In this document: positions 23,201 through 34,420 of the stretch, piece by piece
How positions within the stretch are numbered: position 1 is the stretch's first letter
How the letters are laid out: every line of letters begins with the position of its first letter
Origin: Cryphonectria parasitica EP155
Taxonomy: Eukaryota > Ascomycota > Sordariomycetes > Diaporthales > Cryphonectriaceae
DNA: 64,000 nucleotides
Direction: 5' to 3'
Assembly: GCF_011745365.1 (NCBI RefSeq)
Contig: NW_024468917.1
Coordinates: 1,240,001 to 1,304,000 of the forward strand
Program-made: the position numbers and the translations under genes
The notes under the pieces: model-generated
Told to the model about the DNA's origin: nothing
The model's database searches: none
Seen by the model: the letters and a program-made list of their open reading frames with translations, nothing else

Positions 23201-25050
23201 TACCGAGCGCATCCCATTCAGCTGCATCAGCCTCATCAGCGGGCCGGGTTTTACTACGTTCCTATTGGTAAGTTAGCGGTCATGAGTCCATGATCTCAAT
23301 CAGACAATTATAAGCATGCCGACTTACAGGTCCCTTTCCGGCGGACGCTCTCTTCTTGGCAGCCCTGGCCTCTTGCATCCTAGCGACGTATACTTCAGGC
23401 AACGAGCCTCCTGGACGGATTTGGGTGATTAGCTCGCATCCGGTCACAGCGGATGTATGCCCTAGACTTACCGAGATGTCGTGTCAACTGCTGCTCCAGC
23501 TCATTTTGTCCGGCAACATCCCCCTCCTTGAGCGCCTTCACCCAATTGCACAGTATTCGACTTGCATTGGTTCTCATCTTACTACCAGGGGGCATTCCAT
23601 AGGTGAATGCGGCCTCTGGGACTTCATCGGGGTCATAGATCTCGCCAAGTGTAGCTTTGGCACGTTCGTTATCTCCGGGCGGCAGCGACAGGGGGAGCGT
23701 GTGAGTGAGGCCGACATGCCGACTAGCATAATGTTGCAGCGCATTATCGTCTCGCCTGATCAACCGCGGGGGCGCAAGGCCAGTAACACCGGGATGTTGC
23801 GCAGCAGCCGCAGATGGCACTGGACCATTTGTCTTTGGATGAAGGTTAGGCTGGGGACTCGGCTGAGGGCCGCCGCCAATGCTCGCTTCCTTGTTCGATG
23901 GCTGCGTCCATGACACAGCGTCCGACACCGCCATGTTGCCAGTGACTGACACTGGGCCTTGTGGTGGCCGCTGCTGCATAGGGACCATTTCCTGGGGAAG
24001 AAATTGACTCTGTGTCTGAGCATTCGAGGGCCCCGGGGATGCGTTGGGAAGAGCCGGTTGCCCCTTTGGCAGCCGAGAAGCCGAGAACGGTATTGATGGG
24101 CTGCCTCGGGCATCCTGTCCTTGTTGTGGCATGGAGAGTGGTGCCATATTGAGGCCATTGAAAGGAGACTGACGAGGTTGTTGCGCGGCAGGCGTTGCCG
24201 ATTGAGGTGTACCGATTCTGGACATCTGTTGAAGTTGACTAATATTCTGAACCTGAGTCGGCTGCTGACCACCAGCTTGGAGCGGGTTGGGCTGCTGTTG
24301 CTGGTGGATCACATGTTGCTGCTGTTGCTGGTGCTGGTGCTGCTGCTGCTGGGTCATTGGGGACTGCTGATGCTGAGGCACAATAGCAGGCTGAGCCTGG
24401 ACATGGTGCTGGTGCTGGTGTTGATGCATAGCAGTTGGCTGATATGCCATTGCCTGCCTTTGGGTTGGCATTGGCTGGGAAATTGTCTGCGCTGGAGACT
24501 GCTGTGTGCTTCTTCCATAGCTCGCTGCTTGGTTGGGGGAATGCATGTTGCCCGGGGATTGTCGAGGCGGGAATTGCTGCTGTTGGCCTGGCACGTTGTT
24601 GGCCATGTCGTGCGAGAAGGATGACGGAGGCTGCACACCATTGCTGTTGACCCCCTGTGGCACGCCATTTCCGTACGAGACAGCACCTTCCCCCATACCA
24701 GCCAGAGGATTGGTGCCATAGTTGAAATCATAGTCCCAAGGCATGTCTGGGGAGCTGTCTATCGCGAGGGATGCCGTATAGGACGACGGGTGCTGGTGGG
24801 ACTGTACGTGGGCATTATTTCCTTGGAAATTCTGCATCGCATACTCTGGGCTCTGTTGTTGGAAATTCGAGAAGGTTGTTTCAGGAATGAACTGGCTGTC
24901 TTGACTTGGCCACTGCTGGGAAATGGCAAAGCCATTGTTGCTATCACCATGACCAAAGCCCTGGTTCACAAAGTTTCCAGCTTGGCCTGTATCCTGGCCA
25001 GGCTGAAAGTGGGAATAACCCCATTGCTGGTTATTATTTCCACTTGCCAT
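20259..25050 (-). CDS. Large CCCH zinc-finger protein, PNUTS/Ppn1-like candidate PP1-binding factor
   Basis: Three exons, 25050-23472, 23410-23328 and 23261-20259, with 61-bp and 66-bp introns, close into 1554 residues. Residues 1-420 are Gln/Asn/Pro-rich and disordered. A compact block (about 425-555) of unknown type crosses both introns. A helical region at about 590-750 resembles a TFIIS N-terminal (LW) domain. A Lys/Ser/Pro linker follows, then the PP1-docking-like motif RVSW (964-967), an SPTGVDLTVIPQELR block, Gln/Ala-rich repeats, and a final C-x7-C-x5-C-x3-H zinc finger in the last 25 residues. This order (TFIIS-N, RVxF/W, CCCH) is that of animal PNUTS (PPP1R10) and fission yeast Ppn1. 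Those proteins target PP1 to the polyadenylation/termination machinery. That assignment is inference from layout. An automated annotation could split this into two genes, but the downstream open frame has no ATG of its own. Confidence 0.75.
20874..20886 (-). repeat. CAG-type repeats encoding Gln runs in the CCCH protein
   Basis: CTGCTG runs at about 20520-20552, 20870-20887, 24290-24352 and elsewhere encode glutamine tracts on the minus strand. They make the low-complexity parts of the large protein length-variable. Confidence 0.7.
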
Positions 25051-27821
25051 AATACCTCCTCTGCTGTGGCCTTGAACAAGGCCAGTGAGGCAGGAGTCAA
25101 AGACAGGGTGGTCACGTGAAGAGATATCGGAATATCGGGGTTATGGAAAGAACGAGTTTCTATCCAGCTGCGAATTTGCAGATGGCGGGGCGGTGAGGGG
25201 CCCGTTAAAAGGTGGGGCTTTGTTATTGCAGAAAGGGACTCTGCACTAGTTCGAGAGAAGGAAAGCGGGGACAGGGCCTATCCAGACAAGAGTTAGCCGC
25301 AGAGACAAAAGACAAGAAACAGTCCATCAATTCCAATATAAAGAAGCGATGTGAATATGAGGTGAGCGACGATGAATGACTTTGACAATAAGGGGTGATT
25401 GGGCGTAGCCACAGTATGTGGAACCGCAGGCTTGTAGAGAGGACAAAAGTGCGGTTGGCATATTGTCCTCCATCGCCGGAACGGCAGCACGACTCGACAA
25501 GGGGGCAGAAGAGGTGTCGAGTTGGAGACGCCTCGCTTGATCTCTGCAAAGCTTTGAAAGTATCCGGTTCAATGATGAGTTTCCGGAATCATCAGGCTTG
25601 GGTTTCGCAGTATCTCCGGTCAGGCGAAGTCACTTGCTAGCTTAGATACCACAATGACCGGGTCAGGTATTTTCCCAAGTCGGTCGGATCGCTGCATCGG
25701 TCCTGGTCATGTGGTATCTTGGCTTCGGAAGCCGGCTGCGCCGCGGAAAGCTGATCAGGCCTGGGTATTGGAGCGCCGGCCGTGGTGCGGCTTGGTCGCT
25801 GAATTGCGTTGCTTTGCTTTGATCGACTTGCGATCAGCAGTAGCATTCATAGGATTCTGCCCCTCTGCCCTGTCTTATTCCAATGGCCTTGTTCTCTCGA
25901 GCCGTGACCAGTCTGCTGGAGAGACGCATTCAAACAGAGTGTGAAGAGATAGCAAGTAGACAAGAGCCAGTCCAGTCAAGACCGTCCTTTCCCATCTTCT
26001 ACCACCGACGTACTCGAGGTCTCCTTTTCTTTCCTTGACGAGTTCACCAGGCGGCTTCAGCTTGGGTCCCAATGCAGAATGTCTGATGTATCGCGCTCTC
26101 TCAGCCAGCCGGCAGCCGGCAGCCGGGACTGCAGGGGAGTCCAAGGCCACCGGGAGAACGTGCGCCAGCCCGCACTCAAGCAGTGAGCGCCAGGCTTTTA
26201 GGGCGGATTCATCCATATTTCAAGAAAAGGGAGTAGTTTGTAAAGGGCTTGCTTTGACCGCCGACAGCGTTTTCACAAACGCACGAGTTGTGTAAACGGC
26301 TGGAAATCCATGGACAGGCGGAGCAATTTCTGTTTCTTTTTCTCCTGGATTTTTTTTTTTTTTGTTTTCCTTTCCTCTTCTTGTTCCTCTCCTCCAAGGC
26401 GCCGTAGACAGGGCTTCGGGATGTGAACGTTGCTGCTCGTTGAGATGGCGCCGTTGCTGCTGTCACAGTTCAATTCGTTCCTGGCTGGCTAGTCTCATGC
26501 AGCCCCATTTCAACGGTTTCCGGTCTGCGCAATTAAGCCGCGCGACAACTGGAGCCTCGTATGGACATGCCAGTGATGTACATTGATTTCATATGGACAC
26601 AGTCCCAGCCATACGATGATCGGTGCAGTGCAGTGCAGTGTGTGTAGTGTAGGGTGGTGAATGGGGGGGGGGTTGGAAATTGTTAGGGGTGTAAAGGCTT
26701 TTTATGCATACCCTGCAGTTGGACTCCGGTTGCGCCTGTTCGATGGATGGCGCCCTCTTCTCAGCTCTGCCAGCCCGGACTCAGCCCAGAGACCTCGAAA
26801 AGAGATGCTTCAAGTTCCTACGCCGATTGATTGCGCCTTGATGCCCCAAACCTCCATCAGGCACACACGAGATCAAAGCCAGTCATAGCATGGCTCTCTG
26901 ATCTGCATGTGCGAGAGGCGTCTGAAACGGTTTTATGTCTACCTGAGGAGGTTGGCGCTGCAGTGGGGAGACAGAAGCAGCAGAACTTCAGCTGAGCTGA
27001 GCTGAACTGGGTTGAAATGATGGGCAAGAATCGGAATGAATCAATTAAAAACCACGAATGAGGCGAAAAAATAAGTCAAGCCCACGACCACTGAACCAGA
27101 TCTATCAAAAAAGAATTAATTCTTTCTGCAGAGTGACAGTTCTGCGGTGACTACGTTGCTGAAAGGCGTGTGGGTGACTGTTGTGCGGTCGTGATGGTTG
27201 TATGGTGTTGTCAGAAATGAAAGGAGAGAGACGAAGAGAAAAGCGAAAGGGGGGCGGGACAAGCTTGGGGTGGACATTCCCACCAAAGGACCGTTTCATC
27301 AGCGACCACAGCCAGAGGCAAGCAAGACTAGCCCTCCACTTCTACTCCAAGTGAAAGAGGACAGCTCTAAGGATAGTACGTATTTTAGTAGTCGCACCCC
27401 GGCTTAGCGCACCTGCCATAGAGCACCTGTGGCCTTGCAGGCTAGTCACGGCAGGTGCCACCCCAAAGGGATGGAGCTGCCAGGATTCTTTACGTCAGCA
27501 GAGAGCTACGTACGGGACACTGGCAAGTATTGTGTTGGTGTACTGTGTAAGTTGAAGCCCACCATAGGGCCGAGAATGACAGCGTCGACGACAAGAGAGG
27601 ACAGCTGTCGCAAACCACACACCAACCCAATAATACGCAAGGCTTTACTACGCAACGGTTGGGCGCCTTTTTTCGTTCTGACCTTTCAACTGTCAACTCC
27701 GCGCTCGACCTGGTCCTCGTTTGGCGGCTCTGTCTGTGCATGCTGCGTTGCGCACCTTGACAAGTAGGCACCACTACCATCACACGGCGGCAGCGCGAAG
27801 CTTCTGTCCACCTGAGCAATC
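25051..27821. promoter_or_regulatory. Divergent upstream region of the CCCH protein gene (-) and sly1 (+)
   Basis: A spacer of 2.8 kb with no supportable gene. It contains short tandem runs: CAGCCGG units near 26106-26126, GTGCA units near 26625-26642 and GCTGA units near 26990-27006. There is a T-tract at 26350-26362. Open frames of 80-113 codons are present on both strands but show no domain or splice support. Confidence 0.5.
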
Positions 27822-30491
27822 ATGGCGACGCGTGGCTCATCGCTACGCGACAAACAAATCGCCTCGCTGAAGAAGATCCTGAATCTAAACGACGAGGTGG
27901 AAGCCGGCGAGAATGAGGATGCCCAAGCCAACGGGCTGCCAAACTCGCAAATCGTCTGGAAGGTGCTCGTCTTCGACGACCTCGGTCGGGAGTATGCTTT
28001 CCAGTCCCAAACAGCCTGCAAAGACGTGGCTTGCTAATCATTGGGTGTTTATAGTGTCATCAGTTCTGTCTTGCGGGTCAGCGACCTGCGAAGCCTGGGA
28101 GTGACAATACACATGTGAGCCGCCCTTGCACCCTTCTGTCGCGAGCAGAAGCCGGATGCTGATCATGGCTATTTGGCAGGCACATCTCGTCATCTCGCGC
28201 ACCAATCCCCGACGTACCCGCTGTCTATCTCCTCGAGCCGAGCGCACAGAACCTGCAGAGCATCACGAACGACCTCCAGAAGAGCCTTTACTCTCCCGCG
28301 TATATCAACTTCCTCTCCTCGATCCCCCGACCACTACTCGAGGACTTCGCGACTATGACAGCGACGGCTGGGACTTCAGAGCAGATCGCAAACGTCTATG
28401 ACCAGTACCTGAATTTCATAGTTGCCGAGCCGGACCTGTTCTCGCTAGGCATGGAGAAGGATCATGTCTACTGGGCACTGAACAGCGCAAAGACACAGGA
28501 CGAAGAGCTGGACCATGTGGTGGACAAGATTGTCAGTGGACTCTTCTCTGTTGTGGTGACCATGGGTGTCATACCAATCATCAGAGCCAGCCGTGGTGCA
28601 GCTGCCGAGATGATAGCACAAAAGTACGTTGGATCTCGTTTGACTGGCTTGAAACTACGTTGTATGGTTGCAAATGATTTCACAATCATGGCTCAGATGC
28701 CTTCTGTCTAGGTACGATTGGTCTCGTCCAGTTTGCTAACTTTGAATTCTCATAGGCTTGACAGTACGTCGACCCTATCGATGATTTCTTGAACTAGGCG
28801 CTTCATGCTATACACGCCGAAGTTTTCCAGGACTCAATCATCATAAAATCACCAGAACGTTGTCCAAAGGCTAATGTATAATGATTTCAGGGAAACTCCG
28901 CGATCATATTCTGAATTCGGGCGCAAAGGATGGTCTGTTTTCGAATCGACCGAACTCGTCAGCAGGCACACCTACCTCACGCCCCGTCCTTGTGCTGTTG
29001 GACAGAAATGTCGACGTATGTCTCTTGTGTGTGTCCTGCCTAATTACAACTTGTTACTAACACTATGCAACAGCTTACACCTATGCTCTCCCACGGTTGG
29101 ACCTATCAACACCTAGTACATGACGTCCTCAACATGAAACTGAATCGGATAACCATCGAAACGCCCGTTGACGAGTCGAACCCTGCCAAAGGTGTTACGC
29201 GAAAAGGCTACGATCTGACTGCGAATGACTTCTTTTGGTCCAGGAACGCGGGCCTAGCATTCCAGGAAGTCGCAGAGGATATCGATACCGAGTTGAATCG
29301 GTACAAAGAAGAGTCAGCTGCGCTCACGAAGAAGACGGGAGTGACGGACCTGGAGGACCTTCAGATGGACAATAGCGCCAGTGCCCAACACCTCAAGGCT
29401 GCCCTGACAGTGCTCCCAGAGCTCAGGGAACGAAAAGTGACCCTCGATATGCACATGAACATCTTGGCGGCCATTCTGAGCGCAATCCAGAAGCGGTCTC
29501 TAAATGTGAGTTTTGACATTGGCTGCAAGGCTGCCCAAGGAATGCGGCTAATGCGATAACTTTAGGAATACTATTCGATAGAATCGAATGTCATGAAACA
29601 GACGAAGGCACAAATACTCGAACTCATCAAAGATGAGGAAAAGGGCGACACTCCGATAGATAAATTGCGTCTCTTTGTCGTTTGGTTCCTCAGCACAGAG
29701 GCAGACATCAGCAGAGCAGAATGGCAGCAGTTTGAGGAAGCTCTTACGGCAGCTGGAGTAGATGGGACATGTCTGCCGTACATAAGACAGTAAGGCTCCC
29801 TTCCGTTGCACGAGGCTGAGCTTATGCTGACTGAGGATGCAGAGTGCGTGCGACAACCAAAATGACACAACTTACTACGATGGACTCCTCTGCGTCACAA
29901 CAGCAACAATCCGGTTCCGACCTCTTCAACCGCTTCTCCAACATCTCATCTCGCCTGACAGACCGCCTTAAGGAGTCCGGTGTGCCCACCGGCGCCCTGT
30001 CCGCCAACTTCGACTCCCTGATCGGCGGCATCAAAAACTTCCTCCCTGCCAATCGCGACCTCACAATTACCAAGATCGTCGAATCCATCATGGACCCTTC
30101 CGGCGCTTCCTCCTCCGCCATCGCAAAGACGGAGAATTACCTCTACTTCGATCCCAGGAGCGACCGCGCACGGGGGACCATGCCTCCGCCGTCGACACTA
30201 CGGGCCGGAGGCGGGTCTGCACCGGGATCCATGCCTGGTGGTGTCGGTGGTCCAGGCAGTGGGCCTGGTGCCTCGTTCGGCCAACGGCGACAGGGGTTCT
30301 CGGACGCTGTGGTCTTCACGGTCGGTGGTGGCAGCATGGATGAGTTCGGTAACCTACAGGAGTGGGTGAAACGCACTGCGGGCAGTGGAGACCGGACGAA
30401 GAGGAGGATTGTGTACGGCAGTACGGAGCTCGTCAATGCAGGAGATTTCATTAAGGAAGAGCTCGAGAGGCTTGGGAGAGAAGTGCAATAG
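27822..30491 (+). CDS. sly1: Sly1, Sec1/Munc18-family SNARE regulator of ER-Golgi traffic
   Basis: Eight exons close into 703 residues: 27822-27991, 28055-28114, 28180-28623, 28756-28763, 28891-29015, 29074-29505, 29566-29789 and 29843-30491. The fourth exon is 8 nt and supplies KLD of AEMIAQKLDRKLRDHI, a block conserved in Sly1. Other marks are the N-terminal SLRDKQIASLKKILNLN, WKVLVFDDLGRDVISSVLRVSDLRSLGVT, PAVYLLEP and [27 protein letters not shown], all Sly1-type. A Gly/Pro-rich insertion (about residues 575-620) precedes the final strand FSDAVVFTVGGGSMDEFGNLQEW. Sly1 clasps the syntaxin Sed5/Ufe1 and assists SNARE assembly in ER-Golgi transport. It should be cytosolic and membrane-associated, and is probably essential. 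Confidence 0.96.
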
Positions 30492-31217
30492 AAGCTCGCT
30501 CCTTGAAGTTCTCGAGCAGGTGGCTTGTTGGATCAAGCTTAGCTGGAGTGAGGTGAGAGGAGCAATTCTCACCAGTTACCAGCAACGATGTCAACGGGGG
30601 TGAGAATAGAGAAAATTCACCGGCAATGCTTTCCTCCTATTTGTCTGCATCAAATTGGCAACGTGTGCATTGAGGAAACCGCGGATATGGTATGGCAATG
30701 GAATTCTTTCTCTTTCATATCGCCATCGAAGAATTCTCCGCGGTGCAAATATACATCCTAAGTGCTTACCATACTACACGCACCCATACCTGAACTGATT
30801 TTGTTCCAGTTAGCAAGAAGGATGTGAAGTTCCTCACACAGGCAAAAGCAAGACAATACACGTATAAGTAGAAGAGCATCAGGGCCAATTTTTGTTTTCC
30901 CTTGCGTCCGGAGGCACAGAGCAATCAAATGCACATATTATGGGTCTAGGATTTCATTTCATTTCGCCATGCTGAAGGATAAAAATGAGAAGTAAACAAA
31001 AAAAATCAAACGATCCGTTGTAATGTCTCACTCCAGGAAGAAATGGGGTATGTAGAAGTAAGGGAAAGAAAAAAAAAACCCATCGCCGCCAGCGCACGAA
31101 ACAAGAAATATTTTCCTTTTTACCGTCTTCCACTAGGCATCCAGCCGTGGTGCGGGAGAAGAGAACAGAGACTGCAAATAACAAGAGAACATTGAATCCA
31201 GGAGGGGATATAACCTT
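30492..31217. other. Convergent 3' flanks of sly1 (+) and the chitin synthase gene (-)
   Basis: The two genes end 726 bp apart. The stretch is AT-richer than the flanking exons and has an A-run near 31069-31078. No gene is supported. Confidence 0.55.
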
Positions 31218-34200
31218 TCATACGCCCCTGAACATCCTCACCACCAAGAACCACATTGCGCCCAAGAACTTGAATCCAGACAGCACAGCGACCGAGTACA
31301 GCACAACTGCCATGTAGATTGTCGTGCGTGTGGTCTCGGTCTCATCGGTATCGGTGTTCGTCGTCGTGCCGATCTTCTCCAGGCCAGCGGCAGATAAAAC
31401 GACTGCAATAAGCGCAAAATTCGTAATCATCCACATCAACACGACCACCGTACGTACGCCGCGGTAGTAGTCTTGCTGCTTCTCATCGAGCTGTGCGGGG
31501 GTGGGGGTTGAGACCTCCTTCACAGGCTTCCGGCTGAACACTTGCACCTCGCGATCGTATTGGGCGTTCAGGTCGCCCTCGTCGGGTAGGTCTGTCTTAC
31601 CCTGGCCATCTTTGGTGGAGATGGAGGGAAGCTTGTCGGGCTTGTCATCTCCCTTGGTACCCCACGAGACATCGTGTGTGTTGCAGAAGGCGTAGACGTT
31701 GAGGACGTTGGTGAAAGTGGGTGTCAGCATCATGTACTGCACCAGCGAGGTGAACATGTGCCAAGGGTCGAACATGAGAAGCGATGCGATCAGCCAGATG
31801 CCGTAGGTTGACATGACGGAAACGATCAACGTGTAAAAGACCTCGTTCTTGAAGAGCTCGCTGATGCTAAAGCTGTTGTCTTGCAGGTCGGTTTCAATGG
31901 CCTTAACTGAGATGAACACGGCTGCAAACATAAGGTAACTACCGGGGGAGGGAAAAAAATTAAAAGTTAGCAACGGCTTTTGTGCATACGTGAGGGGGAT
32001 GTTTTTTGACTTACATGAAGATAATGGCCCAAAAGACAACCATTGCCATGTAATATGGCCCGGAACCAGCAGGTCGGTTACCCATGGAGAGGACGAAACA
32101 GGTCATAAGTGAAATTCCGTATAACCATTCGAAGACCACACCGAGGATAGTGCCGACGGTGCCTAAGAGATCAGAATCTCCCAGACTTGCTGTCAAGATC
32201 TTGAAGACCAAGAAGAAGTTGCCAATAGCAAACCAGGCGAAGATCATGTTGATGGTGTTGAACGTAAATTCAACGAAGAAGGCCAGTTTTCGAAACAGAG
32301 AATGGTCGGATCGGAAAAATTGGTAAAAGTGAGCGATGGCGTAGATGGCGGCGAAGAAGGAACCGTTCAACCACCGACGACGCTGGAGAATGAGCTCGGT
32401 GATGGTATCAGGCACGTCAGTCTCACCATTGGCAGACTTGACGTATTGAAGCAGCCAGTGGCAGTTCCGCTTCGTGACGAGCTCGAAGCAGAGAATGCGA
32501 TCTTCGGCGAGGTACATGTTCGCAGTGAAGATTCCAGCACCAGCACCGTGAAGCTTCTCACCTGCAAAGTACTTCTCCAGAGGGCCCTGGCCGTTCTTGT
32601 CGTTTTGAAGAGCCACATATCGATACGCCGAGAAAGCACCGGGCAACACGGAGATGAAGCCGAAGGCGGACTCAAGCGGCTTGTCGAGGATGTTGCTCAT
32701 CTTGTACTCAAAGTTCTGCGCCGCAACAAGAGGGTTGACGAGGTTCTTGCCTGCAGTTCCCAACATGGCCTTGATCTCACCACAGGCACCTGCGCACATG
32801 GGCTCGAGATCGAACGCCTTCCAGAGGTGGTAGATAGAGTTACCGCCAGGCTTCGTACCAGCGTCGATCAGGACGCAGATGTTGGGGTCCAGCACGCGTC
32901 CAAAGGCAGAGAAGAACCACCTGTGGGAGTTGATCTTCTTCTGGTTCTTTTCCTTGAGGCAGAACAGAAGCTGCACCGGCTGCTGCTTTGGTATCAGCTG
33001 GACGACGTCGTTCTTGATCTGCATGCCGACCTGCGAGGTGTACTCGTAGATGTGGGCCGTCACGTCCTTGTGGTTGACTTGCTGCTTGGCAATACCCTCC
33101 TGGTACACACCCATACCAGCAAGTAGTGCACGCGTACGGGGGTTGATCTTGGCACGACCGTCGCTGACAATGCACACAACGATCTTCTTCCAGGCGTCCT
33201 TGCCCCAAGTCTTGCTCTCGTTGCGCTTGCACATGTATTCGACGTTCTTCAGAACACCGATCATAGTTCGGGCGAACAAGATTTCGTCCTCGTTGTACAT
33301 GGTGACGACGATAAAAAGCTCCGTGTGCCGAGGCTTGCTGAAGAGCTTCTGCCGCAGGGTGAAGTTTTCCTCGTAGAAAAAGTTGGGGTCGCACGTGGCA
33401 GCCGTGTAACGCATGTGTGTGAACTCGTCGCGTTCACCATGAGGAACTTGGCTCAGCAGCCTTGGTGGCACGGGACAGTCGAGAACCAGATTGCCCTTGT
33501 ACAGGAGAACCTCCTTCACGGTCTTCCAGCGCTTAAGGCCTCCACCTGCCGCTTGTTGTTGCCCTTGCTGCTGCTGCTGCTGGGCCGTTGAGTCTTGATA
33601 CTGAGAGCTCATGTCAGAATGCTGGTGGTCCAACATGGGTCTTCTATCGTCAAAATCTTGGCCTTGGCTGATGAGCTGAGGATCGTAAGGCTGGTTGTAG
33701 TAGCCATCGTGGTGGGCTTCGGGGTTGACAGAATAGTCCTGGTAGGGCGTGTTCTGGTCGTAGTGGCTGCCCATATTCTCTATAGAGTGCTGTTGCTATA
33801 TCAACACAATTGCGCTGTGCTAACAACGCCCTCCTCTAGGCTGTACTCACGGCTTGGTGCATCTCTATAGAGTCGGCAGGAGTATACCTGCCATCATGAC
33901 CCATCGGCATATCGGAATGCTGATATGGGTTATCGTCGAGCTGGTAGCCATATTGGAGAGGGTGGCCCGGCGAGGGCGTACGATTGGCATTGGGATTCAT
34001 GCTGGCACCGAAATGGTCCTGGTGGTAGGCACCCTCGTCTGTATTGTTGTCGTGTTAGCTCTTCGGCTTTGCGAAAGACGGTCCAGACTCGGTCTGGATG
34101 TGAGACAGTCTTGAATTGTTTGTCGAGCAAGCTTCGAGCCTGGCAGGTGGTAGGATGCGCCGCACCCTGTGCTTTGAACTGAGGGCAAGGCACAAGCTTC

Positions 34201-34420
34201 CTCTGTTGCTATATGCGAATAGTGGAGGAGAGCGAAGGGGAAGAGGAAGGTTTGCGATGTCTAGATGGAGGCCTGAGGAGAGAAGTGGGTATGGGAGTGG
34301 GATCGGGGTGGAGGGTCCCTAGATCAAGGGGATCTCCGACTCGGCAGTGATGCGGAAAGAAAAAGAAGTCACGGGGGAGGGGACATTCGAGGACGTACCT
34401 AATCGATCGTACCTCGACAT
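31218..34420 (-). CDS. Chitin synthase, GT2 family (class I-III division, probably class III)
   Basis: Four exons, 34420-34399 (22 nt), 34038-33851, 33795-32015 and 31938-31218, give 903 residues. The N-terminus (MSRYDRLDEGAY..., [17 protein letters not shown]) is the disordered cytosolic leader typical of the family. The catalytic region contains the Chitin_synth_1 blocks: [30 protein letters not shown], the EDR of YLAEDRIL, and QRRRWLNGS (QRRRW at 541-545). After it come about seven membrane segments to the C-terminus. The enzyme polymerises UDP-GlcNAc into chitin at the plasma membrane. The class is tentative, from overall length and the N-terminal pattern. The first intron is 360 bp; without it the ATG at 33774 would truncate the N-terminus by 77 residues. 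Confidence 0.93.

Noticed and set aside
32302..33126. 274-codon plus-strand open frame
   Set aside because: Antisense to the chitin synthase catalytic exon.
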